A stretch of 64,000 nt of DNA from Arthrobacter sp. MMS18-M83 (GCF_026683955.1 NZ_CP113343.1:62001-126000); one strand, 5' to 3'; positions 17,784 to 26,853 are shown, numbered from the stretch's first letter. Notes: generated from the letters alone by a model not told the origin. Made by a program: numbers and translations.

Positions 17784-18090
17784 TGTGACCGGAGAAACGC
17801 CTGAATTTCGAAAACTTCCCGTGAACCGGTGGGCGGCGGCACGCGTTAGTGGCGGAGCACGATACTGCTGGAAAGGGCTCGGACATCCGGAAGAACTGGT
17901 TCGTACCGGCTCGCATCCGGCTGGTTCGCGACAACGAGCAGAATCACCCCCGTCGTCATGCTCTAGCCACGGCGACCCCAGACCACAACCACATCATGTA
18001 GCCGAGCCACGACCGCACCATGAAAGAGCAAGAACACAGAACCCTCGCCCAACCGAAGGAAAGAGGCACCCGGCCACACCGAAGGCCACC

Positions 18091-18114
18091 AACAAAAACG
18101 GCCCCGAAGGGCCC
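18091..18114 (-). terminator. Intrinsic terminator, minus strand
   Basis: On the minus strand, GGCCC-TTCG-GGGCC (18113-18100) is followed by GTTTTTGTT. The UUCG-type loop and T-run make it a classic rho-independent terminator. It would end transcripts coming leftward from the RHH/Doc operon or from the tRNA-like region. Confidence 0.6.
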
Positions 18115-18135
18115 ATAAAAAGCTGATTTGTGCAC

Positions 18136-18162
18136 GGTCAGGGCGCCAAAGGCACCCTGACC
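18136..18162. repeat. 12-bp inverted repeat (hairpin)
   Basis: GGTCAGGGCGCC and GGCACCCTGACC flank AAA and pair with a single C/A mismatch. There is no T-run. It could be a terminator of the adjacent tRNA fragment's former operon, an attachment-site arm or a protein-binding site. Confidence 0.5.
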
Positions 18163-18175
18163 TGCGACAACACTG

Positions 18176-18197
18176 TGCCCGAGGTGGGACTCGAACC
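18176..18197 (-). other. tRNA-Leu-like 3' fragment, candidate attachment site
   Basis: The minus strand reads GGTTCGAGTCCCACCTCGGGCA, i.e. the T-loop (TTCGAGT), 3' T-stem and 3' acceptor strand of a tRNA. The acceptor CUCGGGC would pair with a GCCCGAG 5' end, as in many tRNA-Leu. The upstream T-stem strand (TGCGG) no longer pairs and no D-arm or anticodon arm follows, so this is not a functional tRNA. Such 3' fragments are typical att sites left by tyrosine-recombinase integrative elements. No integrase gene is present in the window. Confidence 0.5.
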
Positions 18198-18389
18198 GCA
18201 TTCCAAGCCCGGGGAAACACGGTGAACTCCAGAAAACATAGGCAATCCGAGCCAGTCCGGCCGATGTACGGCCCAGTCCGACGCCAAAAGTGTGTATGTT
18301 GTACACACCCCAAATCCCGCCCTCAAGCTCCCCCGCCAACCGCACGTCAAAGAATTCCGAACATCAGCCTGGCACCCCTTCCACAGCAC

Positions 18390-18758
18390 CTACCGTCGGA
18401 TCAGGTGTTTCTCTATCAGGATGGCGCTGCGCTGTAAATCAATGTCACCGGCGGCCACGCCCACCACCAGGTCGAAGCCCTCCTTGGTGCTGAAGTCGTG
18501 CCGGTAACCGTTGATCCACAGCAGCAGCACCATGAGCGTCCACGCGGTGCGCTTGTTGCCGTCGATGAGCGGATGAAACCTCGCCACGGACTCGAGGAGT
18601 GCTGCCGCTTTCATGGCCAGTTGAGGATAGGCTTCCGTGCCCATGACCGTCGTTGCCGGGCGCACCAAAGCCGAGGCCAGTAGGCCGATGTCACGGATGT
18701 GGAACCCGTACCGGTCGATCACCTGCAGGGCGTCCTCGATTTCGAGGTACGAACTCAT
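18390..18758 (-). CDS. doc: Doc-type toxin (Fic/DOC family)
   Basis: The product is 122 residues. The Fic-fold motif HPLIDGNKRTAW (about residues 62-73) is the Doc form of HPFx[D/N]GNKR. Doc toxins of phage P1 type phosphorylate elongation factor Tu and stop translation. The small size and absence of an inhibitory helix mean the partner antitoxin must supply inhibition. The start overlaps the stop of the antitoxin gene by 4 bases (ATGA, 18755-18758). Leu replaces the usual Phe in the motif, a mild change that does not touch the His or the anion-binding loop. Confidence 0.88.
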   Translation of the reverse strand: MSSYLEIEDALQVIDRYGFHIRDIGLLASALVRPATTVMGTEAYPQLAMKAAALLESVARFHPLIDGNKRTAWTLMVLLLWINGYRHDFSTKEGFDLVVGVAAGDIDLQRSAILIEKHLIRR

Positions 18759-18955
18759 GCATCCTCAAGGCGTTTGAGCAGCTCCGAGTCATGGCTCATC
18801 ACGAAATCCAGACCCTCATTGATCTCGCGGCGGCGGCCGTGCCGCTGCAGGACCAGCTCAGCCCCCTGGAGCAGCAGCGCGGACTTGGACGTGTGCTCCT
18901 CGGCAGCAAGTTCATCAAGTCGGCGGTCGAGGTCTTCGGGAACACGCAGATTCAT
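18755..18955 (-). CDS. Ribbon-helix-helix (CopG-like) antitoxin
   Basis: The product is 66 residues. The start MNLRVPEDLDRRLDELAAEEHTSKS is a typical ribbon-helix-helix DNA-binding domain; the C-terminal tail (INEGLDFVMSHDSELLKRLEDA) should wrap the Doc toxin. Of two in-frame ATGs, the one at 18955 is preferred because AGGT then sits 6 bases upstream; the other (18961) nearly overlaps it. Pairing of an RHH antitoxin with Doc, rather than the classical Phd, is common in actinobacteria. Confidence 0.8.
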   Translation of the reverse strand: MNLRVPEDLDRRLDELAAEEHTSKSALLLQGAELVLQRHGRRREINEGLDFVMSHDSELLKRLEDA

Positions 18956-18965
18956 GGCCATACCT

Positions 18966-18992
18966 CATGGTACCAAACCAGTACCAGTGAAT
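18966..18992 (-). promoter_or_regulatory. Putative operator of the RHH/Doc module
   Basis: Directly upstream of the antitoxin start lie repeated TGGTAC units. On the minus strand CTGGTACTGG is followed by TTTGGTACCA, which also forms an imperfect palindrome. Direct and inverted short repeats in front of an RHH antitoxin are the usual site of autorepression. Assignment is by position and pattern only. Confidence 0.45.
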
Positions 18993-19570
18993 CCTGAGGT
19001 GAGGACGATTCAAACTCCTGACCTCTTCTCATCGGACGGGTATTTCGTTGTATGCCAAGGGCTTGTGTTGAATTGAAAATCCGCGGAACCTAGCGGATTG
19101 CTGTGCTGCGCGAGGTCACTGACATGTCATCGTTTTTCATCGTTTCCGTGGGGTAAACGTGCGGTGGACGCTGAGGCCCCCTGCAACTATAAGAGTTCGG
19201 GTCCTCGCGCATCCGATCAGGCTCGTCGCCACGGCCCCAGGTCTCTCGTAACTAATGGTTCGTACCGCGATTGAACCGCAACGTTCGACACATCGTTGTG
19301 AGATTCGTCCGCTAGCAGCGTTCCGCAGTTCCTTCGCGGAACCATAAACCGACCGTAGATACCTCTAGTATCCGCGGAGATACGCGCCGCTCCGGCGGCT
19401 GGCGGCGAGACCAGATGGTGCCCTCCCAGGAACTCCGGGGCCGCCTCCAGGCCCACGGCCGGACCGATGACTTCCGGCTCCTCCTGACGGGGTATTCATC
19501 CGATTAGGAAACGTTCTTCTAACTCGTGTATCCACAGCATGCTGAGAACGGGACGCGAGTATTCGGTCTG
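18993..19570. other. Non-coding stretch between TA module and DUF2971 remnant
   Basis: No gene is supported here. The one structure noted is AATCCGC-N8-GCGGATT (19078-19099), a perfect 7-bp inverted repeat of unknown role. Base composition is lower in GC than in the flanking catabolic regions, as is the adjacent DUF2971 remnant. Confidence 0.5.
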
Positions 19571-20555
19571 TCACTGGCGGAACGGAATCTCGCTGTGAGT
19601 GACCTTAACGTCATGTAAGCCGTGGAAGTCGAGCAACTGTTTCAGGCTGGCAGTAGCCTCAGAACTGTACGGGGTCGGACCTATGCGAATTTCACGTACG
19701 GGCAACTTCCCTGCTTTTGTGGCAAAGCGATATTCATACGGGTCAACGTGGTCTTCACCCCGAGAAGTCAATTTCACGAAGGCACTAGGCCGAAGGGCCC
19801 AGGACGATGGAAGACAAACTTCCAGTCGGGGTTGAGCCACACGATGATCCTTTCTTCCCGTTCATCGCGAAAGCCGTCATTTTTGATGAGGTCCAAAGAC
19901 TCATTCATGAAGTAGGGGAAAAACCATATCCCGAGCCGACCATCCTCAGGTGTCGAAATGCTCTTCTCAACACCTCGACGGAGCGATTCGAATATCTCGG
20001 TGACGATCTTCGACTGTTGCGCCTGATCGTAGACCACCAGCTTCCACTCACCACCTAGGATACTCATGGAGTCTGGGTCAAAATTGACAACGGGGCTGCC
20101 ATTTGGGTGTTTCAAGATTTGACCGTCGTCATTCAGGTCGTACTTATCGACGTAGTAATCCGCAAAGGGGCTAGGGTGGCTATCCTTTTCGAACCGCGCC
20201 ACAGGAACCAAGGTTTCGCTACGGTCGAGTCCGACGGCAAAGCTAACTTGATCGCGGCCGTAGTAACGCCACATGGTTAGGCTGTCGCCATCCGATGAGG
20301 CGGACAGAATAAAGGAGTCCCGTGATCTTGCCCTCACTTCAGGAATGTACTCTTCTAGCCCCTCGACCACGTCCACTGAGGTGCTGAACGTTGATCCTCA
20401 AAATGCTTTCGAAGCCGGATGCTTCCGCTAAGGAGTTCATTCGCGTCGTTCATGAAGGCCGCCGACCCGGCACACAGCTCGTTCTTCGCAAGGATGTTCA
20501 TCAAGGCAGCGCCATCGGTGTAATGCCAAACAAGTCCCGTCTCGTTCTCCGTCAT
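19571..20555 (-). pseudogene. DUF2971 family protein, two frameshifts
   Basis: Three minus frames join into one DUF2971-type protein. It begins at ATG 20555 (MTENETGLVWHYTDGAALMNILAKNELCAG, then AAFMNDANELLSG), continues after a one-base break near 20388 (DGDSLTMWRYYGRDQVSFAVGLDRS, SLDLIKNDGFRDEREERIIVW), and ends after a second break near 19790 (VREIRIGPTPYSSEA). The conserved blocks HYT...NDPxE-like and 'lSxWrxYg' are visible. DUF2971 proteins are of unknown function and are often found in accessory or defence islands. Base use is less GC-rich than the neighbours, suggesting import. Either the gene is dead or the frame breaks are base-calling errors. Confidence 0.65.
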
Positions 20556-20942
20556 GCCCTGAGCATATTCGGGAGAGGGGCGTGTCCCATTTCCCTCGAC
20601 ACCGCCCGATCCTGACAGTCCCATGGCCCAGCCGGCTTCTGTCAGGATTGCCGAACTTGTCGCAAGCCTGGGTGAGTGTAGATTTGGTCGCTCGGTAGGC
20701 ATTCTGTGGGCGATAGATGGCGGGTTTTGGTCTAATGGGCTGGGTTGCGCGCTGGATGGCCCGATACGCGATGAATCGTACGAAGCCAGAGAACTGGCTG
20801 GAACAACGCAACGAACCGCCTACGACCCTCCGCACCGTCCAGACAGCAGCGGGCTAGGCCTCACCAGCCAATTCCTACTCGCACCTCCGCGACATCACCT
20901 TGAGCCTGGCTAGCGAGCTTGTCGGCTCGCCAGCCAGATCCC
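20556..20942. other. Intergenic region, nothing recognised
   Basis: This region lies between the start of the DUF2971 remnant and the stop of the solute-binding protein gene. I see no supported gene. Direct repeats and hairpins are weak (for example GGCTAGCGAGCTTGTCGGCTCGCCAGCC near 20910, a possible terminator for the ABC operon). Confidence 0.4.
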
Positions 20943-22496
20943 TTACTTGGAGAAGCCGATCTCCTGATACTTCAGGTAGCCAGGTCCGTAGAGGTTCAGC
21001 CCCACCACCTTGGAACTCCCGATGACGCTCGTCGTTGCATAGTAGAGGTCGATCTGCGGCATGATGGCCCAGAGCTTCTGCTCAAGTTCTGAATAGGCCT
21101 TCTTGCGCTCCCCGAGGTCGAGCGTATTGCCCGCCGTCTTGAACAGCGCGTCGATCCCCGGATCTGCCACCCCGGAGAAGTTCGTGCGCGAACCGGAGGA
21201 GAACCGGCCCTCCATATCCCAGGAGGGATCGATTCCGAAGAAGCCCGTGGCAGTGACTTGGAAGTCCCGTTCGGCGAACTTCTTCGCGTTGAGCGCAAGC
21301 GCCGCCATTTCGATCTTAACCGTCACTCCATGAAGCCGGCTCCACTGCTGCTGCAGAACCTCCGCCGACTTGGCAAACGTGCCCGCCGTCGCATTGATCG
21401 TCAGCGTGACGGGGCCCTTGTCGGCCACGTAGCTGTCGATGAGGGCCTGGGCCTTCTTGAGGTCGTTCAGCGGTTGCCTGACCTCCGTGCGAAGCGGGTT
21501 CCCCTCGGGGAAGATGGAGGTCGCGATGGTGGCGTTTCCCGACTGCACCTTGGCGTTCCAGTCGGTGAGGTCCGTCGCATATGCGAGGGCCTGACGGACC
21601 CTTACATCATCGGTGGGCGCCCGGTTGAAGTTGAAGAGGAATCCCCAACCACCGATGTTTGGCTGTTTGTGTGCGTTGAACCCGGCGTCGACGAGGCGTT
21701 TGACCAGCGTCGGGTTATCGCCGGCCCAGACGTCCGCTTCGCCTGCTTGGAAGGAGAGTACGGATTGGTCCATGTCCGACTGGACTGTGAACAGGAGCTT
21801 ATCCAGGTATGGTTTGCCTTCGTCCCAGTAATTGGGGTTCCGGTCAAAGGCCACTTTGCTTCCGGGAGTCCGCGAAGTAAGCATGAAGGGCCCCGCTCCC
21901 ACAGGATGGACGCCGAAATCGGCCCCGGACTTCTTGACAGCCGTGGGAGAGACCATCATTCCGAGGCTTTGCATCAGGAGGGTCGGAAACTGCCCGTTCG
22001 CGGACTTGAGTTGAACGTCCACCGTGACGTCGTCCACCGCGGTGGTCTTCGCGATCTTGTTCGCCGCGTTGAAGGTCTGGGTGGAAGTCGGCTGCGCATA
22101 GCGTTCGAAGTTGAACTTGACAGCCTCCGCGTTCAATGGGGTTCCGTCGCTGAACTTGACATTGGGACGGAGCTTGATCTCCCAGTTCAGCAGGTCCTTC
22201 GACGTGACGGAGAGCGCGAGGTCGGGCGTGACCTTTCCGTCCTGGTCAACCTGAACGAGCTGGCTGTAAATCGCCGTAAGGTAGGCGCCGTCGGTGGTAG
22301 GGCTGAAGAACGTCACGGCCGGATCGAAGCTCGCCGGATCCTGGAAGTAGGCGATCCGCAGGGTGCCGCCCTTCACGCGGGTCACCGGCTCCGTGGAGGC
22401 CGACTTCGTGGAGGCGCAGGCCGAGAGGAGCAGTGCGGCTGCCGCCGTCAGCGCAACCAGCGAGAGGATACTTCTTTTCTTCTTGGCATGGTGCAT
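20943..22496 (-). CDS. Peptide/nickel-type ABC transporter substrate-binding lipoprotein
   Basis: The 517-residue extracytoplasmic solute-binding protein belongs to family 5 (DppA/OppA/NikA type). The N-terminus is a lipoprotein signal, KKKRSILSLVALTAAAALLLSAC, with lipobox Cys at position 27. Family blocks are visible: LNWEIKLRPNVKFSDGTPLNAEAVKFNFER, VGAGPFMLTSRTPGSKVAFDRNPNYW, and VRQALAYATD. The ATG at 22496 has AAGGAA four bases upstream; an in-frame ATG at 22514 is an alternative. It is the last gene of a five-gene minus-strand operon with two ATPases and two permeases. The ligand cannot be inferred; the position next to the catabolic island makes a carbon source or pathway-related compound possible. 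Confidence 0.88.
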   Translation of the reverse strand: MHHAKKKRSILSLVALTAAAALLLSACASTKSASTEPVTRVKGGTLRIAYFQDPASFDPAVTFFSPTTDGAYLTAIYSQLVQVDQDGKVTPDLALSVTSKDLLNWEIKLRPNVKFSDGTPLNAEAVKFNFERYAQPTSTQTFNAANKIAKTTAVDDVTVDVQLKSANGQFPTLLMQSLGMMVSPTAVKKSGADFGVHPVGAGPFMLTSRTPGSKVAFDRNPNYWDEGKPYLDKLLFTVQSDMDQSVLSFQAGEADVWAGDNPTLVKRLVDAGFNAHKQPNIGGWGFLFNFNRAPTDDVRVRQALAYATDLTDWNAKVQSGNATIATSIFPEGNPLRTEVRQPLNDLKKAQALIDSYVADKGPVTLTINATAGTFAKSAEVLQQQWSRLHGVTVKIEMAALALNAKKFAERDFQVTATGFFGIDPSWDMEGRFSSGSRTNFSGVADPGIDALFKTAGNTLDLGERKKAYSELEQKLWAIMPQIDLYYATTSVIGSSKVVGLNLYGPGYLKYQEIGFSK

Positions 22497-22613
22497 GGGT
22501 TTCCTTGCTTTCATGGACTTCGTTGTCGATGTGGCCGTATCGAAGCTGCCGACGGCCTCCTAAGGTTCGGAACGGTGTCTGTTGCCGGCGCTCCTTCCGT
22601 TTAGCGGCCTGGT

Positions 22614-23636
22614 CTATTCATGGGTCTGGTCTAGGGGGAAGTGGCAGGCGATCCAGTGGTCTGATCGGATCTCCCGCCACTCCGGGACTTCTGCAGCGCA
22701 CAGTGACGTCGCCCGCGGGCAGCGTGTGCGGAACCGGCAGCCCGACGGCGGGTCCAGCGGGGAGGGAATCTCCCCCGAAAGCGGGACCGCAAGTTTCGCC
22801 TCGTCTGGATCCTCTTCGGTCGGAGCCTCGGGGATCGCGTCAAGAAGCGCCCTTGTGTAGGGGTGAAGGGGCGCCTCGTAGAGACTCTCCGCAGGGGCGA
22901 GCTCACAGAACCTCCCCAAGTACGTGACTGCCACACGGTCGCTGACGTTCTTGACTACGGCGAGGTCGTGGGCAACAAAGATGAGGGTCAGCTGTCGCTG
23001 CTGCTTGAGGTCTTCGAGCAGGTTGAGCACCTGGGCCTGCACCGACACGTCAAGGGCGGAGACGGGCTCATCACAGATGACCACCCGCGGATCGAGTGCC
23101 AGCGCTCGCGCGATAGAGACGCGCTGGCACTGTCCCCCGGACAACTCCAATGGCCGACGGCGGCCGACGGTATCCGGGTCGATGCCCACCTGGGCGAGCA
23201 GTTTCGATGCCTGCTCCCGGCGGGAAGCCGGGGTGCCTTCCTTCCAGATCGCGAGTGGTTCGGCAACGATGTCGACGACGCGCCGGCGCGGATTGAGCGA
23301 GGAGATGGGGTCCTGGAAGATCATTTGGAATCGACGGCGGACCTTGCGGAGTTCTTTTCCGTCCAGGCTCCCGAGGTCTTCTCCCTCCAGCAGGATGGAG
23401 CCTGACGTGGCCTCCTCCATCCTGACGAGCGTCCTGGCGATCGTGGACTTTCCCGAGCCTGATTCACCCACCAGACCGAGAGTCTCGCCGGCCCGCACCT
23501 CGAAACTGACCCCTGACACGGCGTGGACCGTCTGCCCCTTCCCGACGGGAAACTCGACCACGAGATCGCGCACGCTGAGCAGCGCCCGCTCCTCGATGGG
23601 TGTTTCCTCGATGGGCATCGTTGTTGACGTCGTCAC
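22614..23636 (-). CDS. Peptide-type ABC transporter ATPase, DppF-like
   Basis: The product is 340 residues. Walker A is GESGSGKST, the signature is LSGGQCQRVSIARAL (Cys in place of the usual Gln/Arg), Walker B is VVICDEPVSALD and the switch is FVAHDL. The C-terminal oligopeptide-transport extension with its Cys cluster (GCRFRTRCPRATSLC) is present. The GTG at 23636 is chosen because AAGGAG precedes it by 8 bases and because it overlaps the stop of the upstream ATPase gene (GTGA); an ATG six codons later is another option. It pairs with the DppD-like ATPase to energise import through the two permeases. Confidence 0.88.
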   Translation of the reverse strand: MTTSTTMPIEETPIEERALLSVRDLVVEFPVGKGQTVHAVSGVSFEVRAGETLGLVGESGSGKSTIARTLVRMEEATSGSILLEGEDLGSLDGKELRKVRRRFQMIFQDPISSLNPRRRVVDIVAEPLAIWKEGTPASRREQASKLLAQVGIDPDTVGRRRPLELSGGQCQRVSIARALALDPRVVICDEPVSALDVSVQAQVLNLLEDLKQQRQLTLIFVAHDLAVVKNVSDRVAVTYLGRFCELAPAESLYEAPLHPYTRALLDAIPEAPTEEDPDEAKLAVPLSGEIPSPLDPPSGCRFRTRCPRATSLCAAEVPEWREIRSDHWIACHFPLDQTHE

Positions 23637-24736
23637 AGAAGGATCTCCTTTGATCGCTGGCCTGCGCGCTTCTCTACCGGCTGAGAAACCGGAAGACCGG
23701 CGGCGGTACGGCCTCGTTCGAGATTCAGGGCCAGCGCGTCCCGGTTCGCCGTGGTCCCCACGGGGTAGAAGCAGCGGTACTCGTGCTCGGCCTGGGTCTC
23801 CTTCTCGATGCCGGGTACCTCGGTGAGGCATTTGTCCTGCGCATAGCGGCAACGCGGAGCGAACCGGCACCCCGTGGGGAGGTCTGTCATCGTCGGAGGT
23901 CGGCCCGGGATTACGTCGAGCCGGGTGTGTGATGGATTCGCCAGGCGCGGGATGGATCGTCGCAGCGCCTCGGTGTAGGGACTGCGCGGCCTCTGGAGTA
24001 CCTCCGCGGCGGGTCCCCTCTCAACGATCTGGCCGGCGTACATCACCATGAGGTCGTCGGCATAGGCGGAGGCGATTCCCAGGTCATGAGTGATGAGAAT
24101 CATCGACATGCGGCGCTGGGTCTGCTGCTGACGCAGCAGCGTCATGATCTGCGCCTGGATCGTCACGTCAAGGGCAGTGGTCGGTTCGTCTGCGATGAGC
24201 AGTTCGGGGTTGCCGGCGAGGGCGATGGCGATCATGACTCGCTGGCGCATTCCGCCAGACAGCTCGTGCGGGTACTGCTTCGCCCGGGCCACGGGATCGG
24301 GGATGCCGACGGACGCCAGCGCCGAAATGGCAGCCGTTTTCAGTTCCGCCTTGGGCACCAGCTTGTGTTGCTGCAGCAACTCGCTGATCTGGTCGCCGAC
24401 GGGCATGACCGGGTTCAGCGCTGTCATGGGGTCTTGGAACACCATGGACAGGCGGTCAGCCCAGATGCTGCGCATGTCTTTCTCACGCAGCTTCATCAGA
24501 TCGACTCCCGAGAGCAGCACCTCTCCTGAGGACTTGCTGTTCGCCTTGGGTGTTAGGCGCATAATGGTGCGGGAAAGCACGCTCTTACCGGACCCGGACT
24601 CGCCTACGACCGCGAGGACGTGGCTTGTCGGGAGGGTGAAGGAGACCCCGTCCACGCTTCGGGCGATGCCCTGGGGCGTCTCGAAATGGGTTTGGAGGTT
24701 CCGCACATCCAGGGCGGGGGGCTGCACATCGCTCAT
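23633..24736 (-). CDS. Peptide-type ABC transporter ATPase, DppD-like
   Basis: The product is 367 residues. Walker A is GESGSGKSV, the signature LSGGMRQRVMIAIAL, Walker B LLIADEPTTALD and the switch LITHDLG. The C-terminal Cys-rich extension (GCRFAPRCRYAQDKC) is typical of DppD/OppD, which in some homologues binds an iron-sulfur cluster. The ATG at 24736 (MSDVQPPALDV) gives a normal N-terminus; the much longer open frame upstream overlaps the permease gene in another frame and is not used. The DppF-like gene follows with a 4-base overlap. Confidence 0.87.
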   Translation of the reverse strand: MSDVQPPALDVRNLQTHFETPQGIARSVDGVSFTLPTSHVLAVVGESGSGKSVLSRTIMRLTPKANSKSSGEVLLSGVDLMKLREKDMRSIWADRLSMVFQDPMTALNPVMPVGDQISELLQQHKLVPKAELKTAAISALASVGIPDPVARAKQYPHELSGGMRQRVMIAIALAGNPELLIADEPTTALDVTIQAQIMTLLRQQQTQRRMSMILITHDLGIASAYADDLMVMYAGQIVERGPAAEVLQRPRSPYTEALRRSIPRLANPSHTRLDVIPGRPPTMTDLPTGCRFAPRCRYAQDKCLTEVPGIEKETQAEHEYRCFYPVGTTANRDALALNLERGRTAAGLPVSQPVEKRAGQRSKEILL

Positions 24737-24789
24737 CGAGATGACCACCCCGGCAACGCCGATACGCCACAGTTCTGCATAATCCGCTC

Positions 24790-25680
24790 CTATAGCCGAG
24801 AGTTTGAGACATCGAGTCGGCGCCTGGCGGCATCTCCGAGGACGTTGAACGAGAGCACCGTGAAGAACAGCACGGCAGCCGGCACGAAGACGAGGGCGGG
24901 GTCGGCTCGCAGATCGTATCGGCCATCGGCGATCATTCCTCCCCAGCTCGGCGTCGGCGGTGCCACCCCGAGACCGAGGAAGCTTAGCGAGCTCTCGGCA
25001 ACGATCAGGCCCGCCATCACGATGACCGCGTACGCAATCATCGGCGGAACGATGTTGGGGAGGATCTCTTTGATGAGGATCCGACCGACCGAGGCGCCCG
25101 ACAGGCGGGCGGCATGCACGAACTCCCGCGTAGAGAAACGAATCGCATTGGCTCTGGCGACTCGAAGGAATGACGGAATCGCCACGGCCCCGAGGCCGAT
25201 GATAAGCACCCCCACTCCGCGTCCGAGGACCGCAGCGAGTGCCATGAGGAAGATGAGCGCAGGAAACGCCAGCATGGCGTCGGTGAACGTGCCGATCAGG
25301 TTGTCGATCCATGCGCGCCTATATCCGGCGAGGAGGCCGAGCAGACCGCCGACGACCATTCCGACCAGGACCGCGAGGACACCGATGGCAAGCGAGGTGC
25401 GCGCGCCCAGAATCACCCGGGAGAGCGTGCTGCGCCCGAGCGAATCCGTACCGAGGAATTCGGGCCAGTTCTGGAAGGGAGGAAGCCGGACACCGATTCC
25501 CGCGTCCACGTCAGGTGAGGCGATGGGAAGGATATTGGCGAAGATCGCCACGAAGAGGAGCGCCAGAACCCACGCACAACTGAAAACAACCAGAAGGCGC
25601 GAGCCCTTTCGCACCATTCGGCGTCGCAGCGATCGCACCGAAGGCAGGGCGCTGACGGCGGCAACGGTCTCTGTACTCAT
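24790..25680 (-). CDS. ABC transporter permease, DppC-like
   Basis: The product is 296 residues. An N-terminal helix (LLVVFSCAWVLALLFVAIFA) is followed by the periplasmic LGTDSLGRSTLSRVILGARTSL segment and the binding-protein-dependent transport domain with about five further helices. The EAA loop, which contacts the ATPases, reads EFVHAARLSGASVGRILIKEILPNI. The end of the protein (SLSFLGLGVAPPTPSWGGMI) is a strong DppC hallmark. The gene begins three bases after the DppB-like stop. Confidence 0.9.
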   Translation of the reverse strand: MSTETVAAVSALPSVRSLRRRMVRKGSRLLVVFSCAWVLALLFVAIFANILPIASPDVDAGIGVRLPPFQNWPEFLGTDSLGRSTLSRVILGARTSLAIGVLAVLVGMVVGGLLGLLAGYRRAWIDNLIGTFTDAMLAFPALIFLMALAAVLGRGVGVLIIGLGAVAIPSFLRVARANAIRFSTREFVHAARLSGASVGRILIKEILPNIVPPMIAYAVIVMAGLIVAESSLSFLGLGVAPPTPSWGGMIADGRYDLRADPALVFVPAAVLFFTVLSFNVLGDAARRRLDVSNSRL

Positions 25681-25683
25681 GTG

Positions 25684-26700
25684 TCACTTTCCCAATCGTG
25701 GGTCAAGATGCCGGTAGGTCAGATCGACTGCCAGATTGACCAGTAGGTAGAAGAGTGCGATCAGGGCCACCAGTGCCTGGACCGTGATCAGGTCCTTGTT
25801 CAGAATCGATGTCACGAGCAGACTGCCGATACCTGGGATGGCGAAGACCGTCTCGACGATGACGGTGCCACCAATGAGTTCAGCCAGTCGCAGGCCCGCA
25901 ACAGTCAGCAACGAGAACGCCGACGGTCTGAACGCGTGACGGATGAGAATCGTGTGGGTGGGCAGCCCCTTGGCTCGGGCCAGTGCGATGAAGTCCTGCT
26001 GCAACGTTGCGATGACGTCGGCACGCAGCACGCGCTGGAACACCGCGATCACGGGCAGCGAGAGAGCGAGTGTCGGCAGCATGGCATGGCTGAGGTTCCC
26101 GAGGGGATCGTCGCTGAATGACGTCCATCCCGAGACGGGGAGGACGCCCAACTCCACCGAGAAGACGTACACCAGGCCGATGCACGCAAGGAAGTTCGGA
26201 ACGGCGATGAAGATGCTAGTGACGACATCCAGCGTCCGGTCCAGTATCCTCCCGGCCCGATAGGCAGCGATCAGGGCAAGGGGAATCGACACCAGGAGCG
26301 CGACGACGATCGCCGACAGCGCAAGCTGCAAGGTCACCGGAGCACGCTCGGCGATGAGCCCGAGAACAGCCTGCCGGTTGATGTACGAGGATCCGAGATC
26401 GCCCCGGAACAGACCGGTGATCCAGTGCCAGTAACGGACGATGAGCGGATCGTTGAATCCGTACATTTCGTTTATCCCGGCGACCGCCTCCGGAGGCGCC
26501 CCCTCTCCCGCGATGAGCACCGCCAAGTCACCCGGGACCAGTGACAGCATAAGAGTCGTTGCAAAGGTGACAAGGAAGACCACCGCGATCAGGCGGGCAA
26601 TTCGCGTCTGCGTGAACGCGCCGATCGAACGCCAGGCCCTGGCCGGCATCCGGCTCCCGTTAACTCGCCGTACGCCGGTCTCTTGCGATAACGCCGTCAT
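25684..26700 (-). CDS. ABC transporter permease, DppB-like
   Basis: The product is 338 residues and is the first gene of the importer operon. About six transmembrane helices are visible, starting at RLIAVVFLVTFATTLMLSLVPGD. The DppB features are LFRGDLGSSYINRQAV, the EAA loop DFIALARAKGLPTHTILIRHAFRP and the end GGTVIVETVFAIPGIGSLLV. The operon promoter should lie in the 300 bases upstream, where an 8-bp inverted repeat at 26854-26880 could be an operator. Confidence 0.9.
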   Translation of the reverse strand: MTALSQETGVRRVNGSRMPARAWRSIGAFTQTRIARLIAVVFLVTFATTLMLSLVPGDLAVLIAGEGAPPEAVAGINEMYGFNDPLIVRYWHWITGLFRGDLGSSYINRQAVLGLIAERAPVTLQLALSAIVVALLVSIPLALIAAYRAGRILDRTLDVVTSIFIAVPNFLACIGLVYVFSVELGVLPVSGWTSFSDDPLGNLSHAMLPTLALSLPVIAVFQRVLRADVIATLQQDFIALARAKGLPTHTILIRHAFRPSAFSLLTVAGLRLAELIGGTVIVETVFAIPGIGSLLVTSILNKDLITVQALVALIALFYLLVNLAVDLTYRHLDPRLGK

Positions 26701-26853
26701 CTCTAGTCACTCTCTCCGTCGAGGGCCTGCCGCGAGGCGACATGGCGGCTTGGTGTCCCCTGGCCCGAACGACACTTTCCGCCGTGGCCGGGACTCATAC
26801 GATCTCTGCGAAATATGTCAGTGGCCACATCATCACCGACCTGAAGCTGGTTC

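Larger units (their letters stand above)
17784..18389. other. Non-coding stretch with terminator, hairpin and tRNA fragment
   Basis: No protein gene is supported in this 600-base stretch. It contains a minus-strand terminator (18091-18114), a near-perfect hairpin (18136-18162) and a 22-base tRNA 3' end (18176-18197), each listed separately. The long frames seen on the minus strand read through these structures and are chance frames. Confidence 0.6.

Noticed and set aside
18176..18260. Complete tRNA gene
   Set aside because: Only the T-loop and 3' acceptor are present; no anticodon arm, D-arm or 5' acceptor could be folded.
17956..18345. Minus-strand frames of 116-129 codons
   Set aside because: They run through a terminator, a hairpin and a tRNA fragment; Trp/Gly/Cys-rich nonsense composition.
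21258..22604. 448-codon open frame on the plus strand
   Set aside because: It is antisense to the substrate-binding protein gene, which has a lipobox and family motifs; the plus product is Arg/Gly-rich with no domain.
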